Positions 1-12,100 of a stretch of DNA of 64,000 bases are shown here, one piece after another. Every line of letters begins with the position of its first letter. Position 1 is the stretch's first letter. The notes beneath the pieces are model-generated. The model was not told where the DNA came from. It searched no databases and saw only the letters and a program-made list of their open reading frames with translations. Both the position numbers and the translations under genes were made by a program. Source of the stretch: Chenopodium formosanum. Its lineage: Eukaryota > Streptophyta > Magnoliopsida > Caryophyllales > Amaranthaceae. Location of the stretch: assembly GCA_024500155.1 (NCBI GenBank), contig CM044874.1, positions 2,731,001 to 2,795,000 on the forward strand, written 5' to 3'.

Positions 1-40
1 TCACAACGTTCGTGTTACTGCCGTTACGATTGCGGGAGGG

Positions 41-495
41 TGTTAGAGATATCGGAAAATATATGTGTAATATATTTTCCGTGTATATCATTTAAGAGAA
101 TAATATATTATTATTTTAAGAATATATCATTAGGATATATGGTATATCTTTTAGGAATATTGTTTCCTATCTTATGAGCGTAGGTTTTGTATAAAGTATG
201 TAGTGAGAGTGAGAGATAGCTCAATTGGTTAGTGCTCCTTTCTCGGTTTCAAGAGATTTTAGAATCGATTCTCATCACTCGCCCTCGTGGCAAACAGAAA
301 AAAGAGGCAAAAAAAAAAAAAAAAAACATGTATGTAGGTTATACTTCCTCACTGAGAATAGTGCTGCAACAAAATGCTTTCATATAATAGGTTATACTTC
401 GTATGATACCGATCCCAAAATTGAGAAAATAGGAATCTTAGCTTACATTATACAATGTACTATAATTATGTCGATAGTTATCTAACGTAATAACA
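41..495 (+). mobile_element. Ty1/copia-like LTR (3' LTR of an element lying to the left), interrupted by a SINE
   Basis: A purine-rich tract (TGCGGGAGGG, 31-40) is directly followed by TGTTAGAGATATCGG. This is the usual layout of a polypurine tract and LTR start in copia elements. A second LTR-like start with nearly the same first bases lies at 21596. The right end is uncertain: CA-type ends occur near 490, just before the stop codon of the next ORF. The 5' LTR lies outside the window, so target duplications cannot be tested. Confidence 0.42.
204..329 (+). mobile_element. tRNA-derived SINE with target-site duplication
   Basis: The element has a consensus polymerase III A box (TAGCTCAATTGG, 217-228), a weaker B box (GAATCGATTCT, 262-272) about 33 bases later, and a poly-A tail (about 309-326). 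The flanks carry a direct repeat GTATGTAG at 196-203 and 330-337, which is the expected target duplication of a LINE-mobilised SINE. It sits inside the copia LTR, so it inserted after that LTR. Confidence 0.66.
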
Positions 496-1062
496 TCACA
501 AATTATCTAACCCACACATAATACCACAATCATCATCCGAATTCAAAACTTCAAGCCAATCTTCAGAACTAAAGTTAGAGCTTGATCCACTAATATCATT
601 ACTCAAATCATGGGCCTGGCCCAATAACCCAGGCCCATCATCAAACATGGGCTTTACAGGCTCTTGACGATCATTCTTTTCATCTAAAGACTGCAAGAAC
701 CCAACCCACCAACTATAAGAAGCATCAAAATTACCCTTATTATCATCAAACTCCAAAGTCTCCAAAATGGGTGTTGGGCCTTCAGCTTTAACCCATGAAG
801 GCCCAATTTCCTGTTTTAATTGGGCCTCTTCTTGGGCTGATGCTGTTGGGCTTTTAGAAGATAAAGATCCAATCTTGTCATCAAGAAATGATCTTTTGTG
901 ATGATAATGCAAAGCATTAGCAACTTCATTTCTAGCTTCAACAAAGTTAATTAGACAATTTGAGAGTGTTATTCTTGAGTTTGATCTTCCTTTTTTCCTG
1001 GGTTTCAACAAATTTTCTGATGTGATTGTATAATTATTCTTGGGGTTTTTCTTATTTTTCAT
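496..1062 (-). CDS. uncharacterised 188-residue protein, single exon
   Basis: This is an uninterrupted ATG-to-stop reading frame that I do not recognise. The N-terminus is strongly basic (lysine/arginine patches near residues 3-8 and 21-30), which could act as a nuclear signal. The C-terminal half is acidic and serine-rich, with FSSEDWLEVLNSDDD around residues 165-179. A short aromatic stretch (SWWVGFLQSLD) lies near residue 117. There are no membrane segments or clear zinc-binding motifs. The amino-acid composition is not that of a random AT-rich ORF, and the coding region is less AT-rich than its flanks, which supports a real gene. The stop codon abuts the probable end of the copia LTR. It could be a small plant transcription-related protein, or only part of a gene whose other exons are not visible. 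Confidence 0.42.
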   Translation of the reverse strand: MKNKKNPKNNYTITSENLLKPRKKGRSNSRITLSNCLINFVEARNEVANALHYHHKRSFLDDKIGSLSSKSPTASAQEEAQLKQEIGPSWVKAEGPTPILETLEFDDNKGNFDASYSWWVGFLQSLDEKNDRQEPVKPMFDDGPGLLGQAHDLSNDISGSSSNFSSEDWLEVLNSDDDCGIMCGLDNL

Positions 1063-1897
1063 GACTAAACTATTTTTGGTAATAAATTTTTGTAAGTAAA
1101 TCTTAATTATTTGGGGTTTGGAGAGAAAAGAATAAAGACAAGTTTAGAAAGTGGGAAATTACTGAGGTGTTTGAGGGAAAACATTATAGGTGGCAAAATA
1201 AGGTGAAATTTGGGATTTGGATGGCAGGGTGAATTACATGTGTGTTGACACATTGACACAATGTAGATTATTTGGACACCTCAATTCTTTTTGATTTGAA
1301 AAAAAAAAAAAAAATTTGATCCAAAATTTCTATACAGCCCAACCCATATGCCCACTACAATTACTATGATCGTTTTGTAGATGGCCTTTTTAAGGGTTGT
1401 TTAGTCATTTTAGTGAAGTAACATATTTAGCCAATTTAGGTTATGAATAGTAGTGGGTCCGGTTTGATTATCTTATTTTTGCTGAATCGGAATTATTTTT
1501 ATTGAAATGAAATCATTTTTACTGATTATTTATTATATTTTTTCTTTGAAGTTAATAATGTTTATTGAACTATAACTCACTTCAATGAACTGAACTTATT
1601 TTTATCATTATATTTTAAGGAAAATTTACGAGAAAGATCCTTTAAAGTAGCCGACCTTGTGAGGAAGGTCTTTTTATAAAAAAGGTGGCATAAAAGGTCT
1701 TTATATGAACATTGGGTTGTGAGGGGGGTCCGTTGACCAAAATTTTCCGGCCAAAAAGCCCTTAGGTAGGTACAGGGTGCACCTGGGTGTAGATAACAAT
1801 CTCTCAAGTAGCACTCTCGAGGCAACTCACTTTGCTATTTTGCAGGCAAATATTGCGTGATAAACTCACTAGTCGCTCCGACAACACAAAATTCTAA
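1063..1897. other. intergenic, AT-rich; probable upstream region of the 188-residue ORF
   Basis: No coding exon, RNA gene or transposon is recognised here. A poly-A run lies at about 1300-1313. The short minus-strand ORF at 1577-1825 has no recognisable domain and an unlikely composition. Confidence 0.3.
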
Positions 1898-2125
1898 GGG
1901 TTTGTTTAGCATCATTTTTTGTTTTCATTTTATAAAATAAAAATAAATAAAATAAAAAGGAACTCAGAAAAATTTGTTTCTACTTTATTGTTGTCATTTT
2001 TCAAAATTATCATGAATTTAATAAGTTTTACTAAGTTTTTATTCAGTATATAACATATATCATATGATTTTTAAAAAAGCAAAAAACCAAACAAACTAAA
2101 ATCCACAACATTGCCCAAAAAACCG
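1898..2125. mobile_element. MITE, family I (GGGTTTGTTTAGC ends), TAA target duplication
   Basis: The left end GGGTTTGTTTAGCAT follows TAA, and a degenerate inverted copy ends before TAA near 2126. The interior (TTGTTGTCATTTTTCAAAAT followed by an AATAAGTTTTA block) is shared with the better preserved copy at 24490-24753, which identifies both as one dispersed family. A 3-bp TAA/TTA target is typical of PIF/Harbinger-type MITEs. Confidence 0.5.
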
Positions 2126-2307
2126 TAAATTTTTTGGTTTTTTTTCCGACTAAATATTTATGAGTGTTAATAAAGTAAGTTTTTTTCCATTTTTTTCCTG
2201 CCAGATTATTAAAAGGTTTTATCTCAACGTATTCTATGAGAATGATGACATAATACTAAAAAAAAAAAAAAAAAGCTAATAATATAATGAGTATCATTTC
2301 CCTAAGT

Positions 2308-2460
2308 AGTTCATGTTCTCATTGAATGAACTCAGCTGAACTTATTAGAGCTGAACTGAACTGAAATGAATATTTTATAAGAGAAGGGAATTAGAAGCTG
2401 AATTGAACTGAACTAAACTTATTAGAGCTGAACTGAACTGAACTGAACCAAAAATAATCG
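2308..2460. mobile_element. GAACT-repeat MITE, copy A (partial)
   Basis: The interior consists of repeated GAACT with the spacer TTTTATAAGAGAAGGGAATTA, as in the copies at 13865, 15630, 17998, 18046, 22748 and 25520. The left end (GTTCTCATTGAATGAACTC) matches the reverse complement of the right end of the copy at 18046-18207. The right terminal repeat is not recognisable. Confidence 0.5.
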
Positions 2461-4698
2461 TATGAAAATAGTTCCGTAGTCAAAGACTTTTTCCATTTAG
2501 CTAGGATGTTTGAGGTCACAACATTATTTCAAACCACGACTATAAAATTTTCACAGTTAAGTGACAAATTGAGTGGCATTAAGTGATGACACAACACACA
2601 TCTTCAATGAAAATATTAGTCAAACATAGACAATTAGAGATACGCCAACAACTTAGATTTCATGATCTTTTATAAAGGCTAATTGTTTCATGTAACATAT
2701 AATTAATTAATTTGTGCAAGTGTTAAACTTACTTTTCAAGGAGTATCAGTGTAAAGTCCAAATTTACCAACACTGTCTAGAGTCACTTCAAACTCTCTAC
2801 CAAGAAAATTTGGACGCATCAGAAATCGAAAAGGGTACACATGGACATAGTCAAGGGTTTTTATTGGTTGGCACACTTGGCCCACTTGGTCGCACTTCAA
2901 TATTTTCAAAATTTTCGCTGTAAGTTTTGCAAATGAAAAATTTTGAATTCTTAATTTGAATTTAATTGTACTTTTGGCTGTGAATAATGTTGGAGGATTT
3001 GCGAGAAGAAACTATGGAGGACGACGGTTGCTTTAAGGCGAGGGTCGACGAAGGTGGCTTTAAGGTGAGTAAGGTGGTTGAGAGGAAATAAAGGGCCGAT
3101 GGTCGATTTAATGAGAGAGAATGGTTTAGAGTATGAACGATGGTCGGCGAAATCAGAGAGCGATGTAGTCCATAAGATGGTCTGAAACAATGGTGGGTGA
3201 AATAAAAGGCATGGGTGAGAGAGCGACAGAGACGACGGAGACCAAATGTATTGTTGTAGTATTGAAATTGTTTTGAAAATATTTTGTAATTTATCATTTG
3301 TATTATTTTAGTATCAAAACTGATTGTTTTAGTATTATTTGTATTATATTAGTATAAAAAAGAATGTTTTATAAACAAAATTCATATAAAATTCTTAGTT
3401 GTGGTTGTTTATGGACATAAATATCACAAATTGTTATGATATTTGTTGGTCAATTATGTTCCTAAAATTCTTAGCAGTGGTTGTATAATATTTGATTTTC
3501 AACTTGAAACAAGTTTCTAAATTTAGATAAGAATTTGTGAATTAGATAAGTTAATTATTGTAGATCTTTTAGAAGATGAGTTCTCTGTAACTATAGTAGT
3601 TGAAAACATTTGAGAAGAAAGAGTGATGGGTATGTGATTGTTGGTGACTTGGTTTCGATGTCGCCAAAAAATGGTTTCGAATGTCAGCTATCAAATGAAA
3701 CTCTTCAGCTTCAAATCAATGACTTTCTTCACCGTTGTTTGTCATTGCCATACAAATGGTTTCTAAAATTACTTAACTACCTTCGAGAAGAAGTAATTTT
3801 TTTTATTATTATTTTTTTTTTTGATGAAAATGGCGGAATAAGATCATCACTTTTAGCGCTCCTCTTTCCTTAGGCGGGACACTCACAACACAACTTTTAC
3901 AGCTTAATTTTCCCGCTCAACTTTTTTTTTATCAATTTTTTAGCAAGCTGATGTGTTGCAATATTATTGGTTGTCTATGTGGGGCTACACATAGACTAAT
4001 TCTATGTGTATCAGCTCCCCATCAGAAATTGGTTTGAATGCTTTCAAAAAGTTGTTGTATGAGTACTGCTCGTATTGTGCTACTAGCTAGCGTTGTGCTC
4101 TTAGGTTCAAAATACGTAGTACATTAAAAAGGTTTTTTTTTTTTAATTAATTAATTGACAAGAAAAAGTATATTCCTAAGATAAGCATGATGATGACACC
4201 ACAATGATGTTGACATACTTTCATTTCTAGATTAATGCATCGTTTTAATCAATCCAGTCAATTTACAAGATCATCAACATATTTTAAATGTGATTATTTC
4301 AAAACATTTATATGTTACAAATATGCATTGTGATTTGATTGACCCAACAACAATAACAAGAAAGGTTAGTTAAGTGATTAGATAAGATTAAATAATTAAG
4401 AGTACATTGAGTAAGAAATTAAACTCTCAAAAATTTGTATGTACGAAATTATGAAGTACTAGATTAGTGACGGTGCATGCATATGCGTTTAATAAAAACC
4501 GATATAAAAGTGAAGGAAACGAAAAACTTCACAGTATGAGTTATGGTAAATTAATAATAACAATGATTAAAAAAAACTATAGGAGACGAATGACAAAGTA
4601 ACTTAAATAGAGATGCAAACTAATTAAAATCCAATTGGACTACAAAGTTACGGTCCAATAATTTTTTGTTAAGTTTAAGGACACTAAAAAAAAATAAA
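2461..4698. other. intergenic, no gene recognised
   Basis: AT-rich sequence. The block at 2980-3250 is somewhat richer in G and C and contains short overlapping ORFs on both strands, none with a recognisable domain. The plus-strand ORF at 3610-3873 ends in low-complexity T-rich sequence and is not convincing. The T run at 3808-3820, read on the minus strand as CATTTTCATCAAAAAAA, looks like the tail of a short LINE relic. Confidence 0.3.
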
Positions 4699-5503
4699 CT
4701 ACAAGCCAATACAATTTCTTGAGGTGGTAAAACCTCCATCTATAACAAGGTTATGACCACTTATATATTTGGACTCGTCACTAGCTAAGAAGAGTGCAGC
4801 CTCAGCAACATCTTGAGCCTTAAGTGTTGCACCCTTCATATTAGCAAACCCTTTAACCATTTCTTCCACTTGTTGCACCCTTGACACATCATTGACGTGA
4901 TCTTCTTCCTCATCATCACGCCATGCATTAATTAGCATGGAAGTTGCTACACCAAAAGGGGAGATACAATTTACCCTAATCCCATACTTTCCAAGTTCCA
5001 ATGATGCATTCTTTGTAAGACCTACAATTGCGTGCTTTGAGGCTGTGTAGGAATGGGGTCCGCACCCACCAAGGACCCCGGCTACACTAGAAGTGGAAAT
5101 GATGCAACCACTTTTCCTAGGGACCATGGCCCTAGCGGCGTATTTAGTCCCTAGGGCCATGCCTTTCACATTTACACTCATAATTTTATCAAATTCATCA
5201 CCATCAAAATCCATAATGCTCTTGACTTTTTGTTGGCCTAAAATTGCGGCATTGTTGAAGAAGATATCTAGCTTGTCATAGAGCACAATTGTGTTTTTGA
5301 CCAAATTTTCGACATCTTCTTCTTGACTAACATCGCAATGGATGTAGGTCACGGTAGGGGACAACGAGTCTGCTATGGTCATGCCTTGGGTGTCCATGAT
5401 ATCGGCTATGATTACCCTAGCACCATGGCTTGCGAAGAGTCTCACAACTGTTTCTCCTATACCTCCTGCTCCTCCTGTGACAATTGCAACTTTTCCTTCC
5501 AAC
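4699..5503 (-). CDS. short-chain dehydrogenase/reductase, exon 2 (C-terminal 268 residues)
   Basis: This exon encodes nearly all of a classical NAD(P)(H)-dependent short-chain dehydrogenase of the plant group that includes xanthoxin dehydrogenase, secoisolariciresinol dehydrogenase and momilactone A synthase. The substrate cannot be told from sequence. With exon 1 at 17385-17473, the visible motifs are: cofactor loop TGGAGGIG (residues 39-46); an aspartate ending beta-2 (ADI, D64), which favours NAD; NNAA (113-116); catalytic N141, S169, Y182 and K186 (SYTASK); and the group signature SPFGVATSM. The C-terminus ISGHNLVIDGGFT is complete. The frame does not start with ATG here: codon TTG (5500-5502) follows an acceptor (TTTATAG|G), and family proteins carry a short separate N-terminal exon at exactly this point. 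The exon shows no breaks, so the gene is probably functional. Confidence 0.92.
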
Positions 5504-5623
5504 CTATAAACACTAGAAACTATTAGGCAATAACTTTTATAAAAATGTAAAAAAAATACCCTTATATGACATTAAATCTTATCACAACATTTTAATACTT
5601 GACATAATTTCAATTTGGACCGA

Positions 5624-5745
5624 CTTTTTTTTTGTTGTTTTACAGGTAAGATAGGGGGGTCCATCTCCTATGATGATAGGAGGTGGGATGAGGAATCAAA
5701 CCCACACCACTTGTAGGGGAGATGGACGGACTTCTAATTGTTAAT
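5624..5745 (-). mobile_element. probable SINE, minus strand
   Basis: Read on the minus strand there is a B-box-like GGTTTGATTCC (around 5692-5702) and a 3' tail ending in A residues (T run at 5624-5633 on plus). A short direct repeat GACCGA flanks it (5618-5623 and 5746-5751). The A box is weak. It lies about 120 bases upstream of the SDR exon-2 acceptor, within the intron. Confidence 0.45.
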
Positions 5746-6889
5746 GACCGATAACATACATTTGAATATCTGGTATATATGTATTAATGACTTTTTATAT
5801 TACTGAAAAATAGCTTAATTACTAAGAGCAAATGTAATTAGGGTTAACTTGAATGTATACCGTACATATATTACTTTATATTCATAAATATTTTACATGT
5901 GCTTGATATAAAGTTTGCTTCTTTTTTTCCCTTTCACTTGTAGGCTTGTAGTTAAATGGATAGTCACATCACATATCACAAGTTCAACAATGAATAATCT
6001 ACATACATTCTTTAAATATTCCACGTAAAACATTACTAAAAAGTCTTAAACAATAATCTTTACGTTATTATTGCGTAATATATAGCTTCTTTTCTTTTGT
6101 ACCATGATTTTCATTAGAGGTCAATGCCAGATGACAAGTTATTATTAAAGCAGGGAATTAAAACATGCAGTCGGCAAATCCTGTTTAAATTTCGGCGATT
6201 TCGGCGCGTAAATGTAGCCTTGTTTAGTTTACATGATCAAATTGAAAGGGTTGTTTATCGTGCTTTAATTTCTGTCACTAGCTATTAGTTGAGTTGACTT
6301 TTTTTTTTATTTTTTTTTTCATGTACTATGAATTTGATTAAGAGGAATATCTTATCATACTTCAATCCATGCATGCGGTTTTATTGATCTAGTATGTATG
6401 GATTAGACACTTTTAAAAGTGAGGGGGAAGGTCATAAGATTAAGGTATCCGCACTCTCAAATTGTCCTTGGCAGAAATTGAACTCCAATTTTAGCGTTGG
6501 TAGGTGCAATATTTTCCACTTGACGAAGCTTAACTTGATACATACAATTATATATTGAAAGATTCCTTATCGATAAAGATGTAAAAAATGGAAGAGGGTG
6601 ATTGAGAATGACATGAGTGCTTTGTGGATTGAGGAAAATATGGTGCTAGATAGGGCAATGTGGAAGGAAAAGTTGACGTGTGGGGTACTTTTAAAATTTA
6701 TTTTTGGTATATAGTTTTATTATTATATCCCACTAATATTTTATGAACTGTATTGATTTTAATTCTTTGCTAAAGTAAACGTGGATAAATTTATTATGAT
6801 ATATTCTCTTCTCAATATATTGCTCTCTTCTCTCTCTAGCTTTATCTCTCTAGGAAAGAAGTGTTTTTCAGTTTCTTTGGAGTTTTGCT

Positions 6890-9193
6890 ATGGTGGACTC
6901 TAAGGATCCACCTGATCCTCCTCATCCTAGTGATGAAGAGATGGTTGATTTACATCAAAAGCCTCTTACTATGTCTACTTTTAGGGAGGTGGTTGCGACC
7001 TCGTCTCAGTGGTTTGAGGAAGCACGAAAAATTGTTGCCACTTCAACTGAATGGTCTCAAGAAGAGGCTATAAGTCCTGACACAGATTTATCAGTTAGAT
7101 TTGATAAATTAACTCTGGATCGTTTGAGAATACCTTGGAGTTTGACTTTAATGGGTAAATGCTTGGGAGCATCTATTCGTCCTGCTTTTATGCTTAATCG
7201 AGCTCGACTAATGTGGAAGGTGAAGGGAGGATTAGAAACAATAGATCTTGGCCACAATGTTTTTCTTTTCCGGTTTACAATGGAGGATGATTATGAAAGG
7301 GCCTTGTTTGGTGGTCCTTGGTTTGTGTTTGATCATTATTTAATGATGACTAAATGGAGGCCAAATTTCAGAGCTTCGGAAAATCCGTTTGATAAAATGA
7401 CGGTGTGGATCAGATTTACCGAGCTTCCTGTGGAATATTTCGACAAATCGGCTTTGTTCCAAATTGCAAAGTTGGCTGGTACTCCAATTCGGGTGGATTA
7501 TGCGACTGATAGGCTTACAAGAGGAAGGTATGCCAGAGTATGTATTGAGATTGATCTTAATAAGCCTTTGGTGACAAAAGTTTGGATAGGCGGCGCGTGG
7601 CAAGCAATTTCGTATGAGAATATCACTAATTTGTGTTTTACCTGTGGAAAGGTGGGCCATGTTCAATCTCTTTGCATGCTGAACAAAGTTGGTGAAGTTA
7701 GAGATGGGTCAGGCTCTGTTGGACAGCAAGAATCGAAGATTGGAAAATCTATTTTGGCTTCTACCACTAATGATGATGGTTTGTTATCTAAAAATCATTG
7801 TTCACAAGCTGTTTTATCTAGTGGGCCTCCAATTGATAATTCCTTAGTTTCAAAGCCCAATATCTTGGTTGGATCGCATTCAAATTCTAATTCATTTCAG
7901 GTGTTAGCTGAAAATGATTCTCATGGAGATTTTGGCCCATGGACCTTAGTCTCGAATAAAAGGAAGCCTAATCCTAAGTTAATGGATAGGAATAGTAAGA
8001 AAATTATTAATAATAATATTCCTAAGGCTAATTCTAAGGTTAGAGTTGATAATAATAACTCTCAGATTAATAAGTTGATTATTGTTGATAATTATAATAA
8101 TAAAAAAAGGTTTTAGTTCAACTAAAAATCTTTTAGTTTATAAAAAAAAAGAAGAAGTCGAGAAAAAAAAAATGTAACAAATCCTGAATGTATAAAGGAT
8201 TTGGCAGTTTTGGTTCCAAGTAAGAATGTTATTGATATTTCAACTAATGGAAATATTAGTACTGTACCTACCACTACTAAATTGGACTCAATTTCAATTC
8301 CAATGGCTTTTAGTGGGGATAATAATAAATTAGAAGTAATGATGGTGGATGAAATACCAGGTAAAATTTTGGAAGCTACAGATGGCATTAATGCTAAGGT
8401 GTCAATCTCAAGTGAACACTTGGATGAAATGCAACTTGATGTTCAATCTAAGCCGTTGATTTCGACTTCTCTATCTCCTCTTGGTGGAGCAGCAACAGAG
8501 AATAATTTCTCTTCTTCACATATATTAGAAATCAATTCAGATTCTCAATTAAACAATTCAAACTCTCTAAATTCTAGCCATGCAAGATCCGAATCAACCT
8601 TCATCTCCTCAAATACTTCCCATAATAACTTATCAGAGACGAAAGGTCTTGAATCAGGAGTCCAATGCTCAATCTCAGGGGAAGGAGCCGATTCTACAGG
8701 GTGTTCCAGTCTACGAGTTGCAACAGGGGTCGAACTCAGGGTCGAAGGCGAAAACTCTTCAATTATTCCCATCCTCCCCGATGATAAAAACTCTGTTGAT
8801 CAAGAAAAGGCCGGGGTCTCCGACGGAGCTCACCGGAGCGGTGAGATTGTTGGATGCTTTGAAGAGGAAGCAGGAAGCGCTATCAATCCTAAGAGCAGAG
8901 GAAAGGGATCGTACATTCCCCTTTCAAATTCCAAGAAGAATCCCTGTTTTTCACTTGCGATTAGAAACCAGAGGTCAAAACTTGGCAAATCGCCTTATAG
9001 CAACCTTCATATCTCAGGAAGCGGTGGTGGGGATGCAATTGCAAATAAGATATTACCGATTTCTACAGGGACCAAGAGAGATTGTGGCTCAGATGACACC
9101 GCTATCTCTAGAGGATGTTCTCCCGATAGGGATGGACGCGTATTGGAGGGATTGGGAAGTGTATTATCTTCCTCCGAACCCGCAGCCGACTGA
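6890..9193 (+). pseudogene. LINE element 1 ORF1 (DUF4283 plus zinc knuckle), two frameshifts
   Basis: ORF1 encodes the putative RNA-binding protein of the retrotransposon particle. The first part (6890-8116) starts at ATG and contains FREVV...SSQWFEEARK, a DUF4283 domain (about residues 70-215, with GGPWFVFDHYLMM and WIRFTELPVEYF) and a CCHC knuckle (CFTCGKVGHVQSLC). The same frame is open again from 8144 to 9193. Between these, an alternative frame is open from the A run at 8102-8108 to the A run at 8163-8172. This suggests two compensating length changes in poly-A runs rather than a true stop. Total length (about 768 codons) matches the 753-codon ORF1 of element 2. The C-terminal third is low-complexity and polar, and overlaps ORF2. 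Confidence 0.85.
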
Positions 9194-12100
9194 TCGTCCT
9201 TCGGTCACTCTCCAAAGACCTCTTCCGAATTTAAAGATGAAATTTATTCTCTGGAATGTAAGGGGGGCTTGTAGAGATGAATTTATTCCACATGCAAGAC
9301 ACTTGGTAAATATTCATCATCCTGCTGTTTTTGTTTTTCTTGAAACTAAATCTGATGATTTAAGGGCTAGGCAAGTTATGTTGCAATTGGGCTTTCATGA
9401 TTTTAAAGCAATTGAGGCTAATGATAAAAGGGGTGGCATATGGCTCTTTTGGAAGAATGTTGTTGATATTGCTGATTTTAAGGAAGATTTTTCCTTTTTT
9501 CATGCTCTATTTCACTTCAAAAATTTGAGCAAAGAGGCTTTGATTACTGGAATGCATGCTCCTTCCACGCGAAAAGAAAGACATGAAATGTGGAGGGACA
9601 TGCAAGAAGATCTTCCTCCTCCTAGTACTCCTTGGCTGTTATTTGGAGACTTGAACGAAGTTACTTCTCAATCTGAGAAATTTGGAGGGCGTGGCTTTAG
9701 GCATGCTCAATGTCGTGATATGAATAATTTCACGAATGCTGCTGGTTTTTTTGATATGGGATATAATGGTAATCCGTTCACTTGGAGTAATGCTAGGGAG
9801 GGAGCAACTTTGATTAGACAACGTTTGGATAGGGCTCTTGGTAATGCTGCTTGGGTGGAGCAATTTCCGCACACTAAGGTTTTTCATCTTCCATTTACTT
9901 ACTCTGATCATTCTCCAATTTTAATATGCTGTGATAATCCTAGGGTTAATGGTTCTTTTCCCTTGCGTTGCAAAGAAGTTTGGTTGTCGCATCCAAATTT
10001 CAAAGATTTTTTTATTAATAATTGGCTTGAGCCGTTTGATGATTATATTTTAGGCATGCAAAAGTTTCAAGATAATATTAAGGTTTGGAATCATAATATT
10101 TTTGGAAATTTAAATTATAAAAAAGATAGACTTTTAGCTAGAATTGGGGGTATCCAAAAATTTTTAGCTAAACAACATTCGATTTTCCTTATTAATCTGG
10201 AAAAAGATCTCCTAAAAGAATTAAAGGATATTTATGATAAGGAGAGAATTATTTGGGCTCAAAAGGCAGGAATGGATTGGCGCAAAAATGGTGATCTTAA
10301 TACGAAATATTTTCACATTATAGCCAAAATTAAAAAGAGCAGAGGAAAAATTTTATGCCTTAAAGATTCTACTGGAAATTGGATTAGTGATGATTCAATT
10401 TTGAAGAAAATGGCAACTGATTTTTATCAAAATATTTTCCAATCAAAGATTAATAATAGGGGGGGTTCTGGTAACTTTAATCCTATTAATAAGCTGTTGG
10501 TTAGTGAAAATAATATTTTAGCGAATTTTATTCCAAGTTTGGATGAGGTTCGTGTATGTCTTTTTAGCATGGAGCCAATGAAATGCCATGGCCCAGATGG
10601 TGTTCAACCGAAATTTTCAAGCTAATTGGGATTTTTTAGGCAATATTCTTCATAAGGTTTGTGCTGATAGTTTTGTTAATAACTCTTTTAATTCGGATAT
10701 TAATAAATCTTATATTTCCTTAATTCCTAAAGTTGAAAAACCTGATAATTTAACTCAATTTAGGCCTATAGGGCTTTGTAACACTGTGTATAAATTAATT
10801 ACTAAAATTATTTCAAGTAAGCTACGTTCTTATCTGAATAATTTAGTGAGTCCTTTACAATCGAGCTTCATTCAAGGAAGGGGAATAGAAGATAATGTGA
10901 TAATAATCAAAGAAATGTCACATATTTTCCATAAAGCTAAGGTTGGGAAAAATATTATGGCTTTAAAGCTAGATTTGACTAAGGCTTATGATAGCCTTGA
11001 ATGGAATTTTATTGAGGAAACCTTAATTGGTTTTAATTTCCCGATGAATTTTGTTAAACTAATCATGTTTTGCATTACTTCTCCTCAAATTTCGGTTCTT
11101 TGGAATGGAGAAATAACCTCGGAATTTAAGCCTACTAGAGGGATCCGACAAGGTGATCCAATGTCTTCATATATTTTTGTTTTGTGTTTGGAGAGATTAT
11201 CTCTAATGATAGAAGAAAAAGTTAATCAAAAACTCTGGAAGCCTATTAAGGTAACAAATTCAGTTTCTTTATCTCATATTTTTTATGCTGATGATGTGTT
11301 CCTTTTTGGACAAGCTTCTAAAAATAATATCCAAATAATCATGCAAGTTTTGCAAGACTTTGGAGATATTTCAGGATTGAGAGTTAATCAAAGTAAGTCT
11401 ACTGCCATTTTTCCAAGGAAGATGAATCATAATATAAGAAAGGACATAATCACTGAATTTGATTTCACTTCTACTACTTCCTTTGGTAAATACCTAGGAG
11501 TTGAAATTCATCCTAATAAACTGAAAAAATGTGATTATTTCGGTTTGCTTGATAAAACTTTCAATCAGATAAAAGGATGGCAATCCAAGTTATTAAACTT
11601 GGCAGGTAGGTGTACTTTGGTAAAGTCTGTGCTTTCTGCCTTTCCTGTTTATTTGATGCAAACTAGTATTCTTCCTGTTGCTATTTGTGATGACATTGAA
11701 AGAAATTGTAGAAAATTCTTGTGGAATAAAGTTGATAAAACTAGATATTCAACTAGAATAAATTGGAATCATGTCACTAAACCAATGCAAATTGGAGGGT
11801 TAGGAATAAGAAGATTGAGATTGTGGAATATTGCTTTTATGGCTAAGTTAGGGTGGAATATTTTGACTAAGCCACATAAGTTATGGGTTAGGATCTTTAA
11901 TGAGAAATATTTAAAGAAAAATGGTCTTTTTGATTGTCATGGTAGCCCTAATCATTCTCAAATTTGGAAGGATATTTTGAAAGGAAGGGAATTACTTGCC
12001 TCGGGTCTTAGAATTGGTATAGGTAATGGTGTTTCCACATCTTTATGGAATCATCATTGGGTTGGTAGTGTCCCTTTGAAAGATGTAATCATAGGTCCTA

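Noticed and set aside
217..285. A genuine tRNA gene
   Set aside because: Only the two internal promoter boxes are present. The segment does not fold as a cloverleaf and is followed by poly-A with target duplications, so it is a SINE.
2951..3297. Overlapping minus-strand ORFs of 79 and 111 residues
   Set aside because: They occupy the same DNA in different frames with no recognisable motif, in a region that may be an old transposon.
3610..3873. 87-residue ORF
   Set aside because: No domain, ends in T-rich low complexity, and no splice or promoter context is visible.
4699..5502. Start of the SDR protein at the first codon of the open frame (5502)
   Set aside because: That codon is TTG, preceded by a splice acceptor. 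Family proteins carry a separate short first exon, and a matching one exists at 17385-17473.
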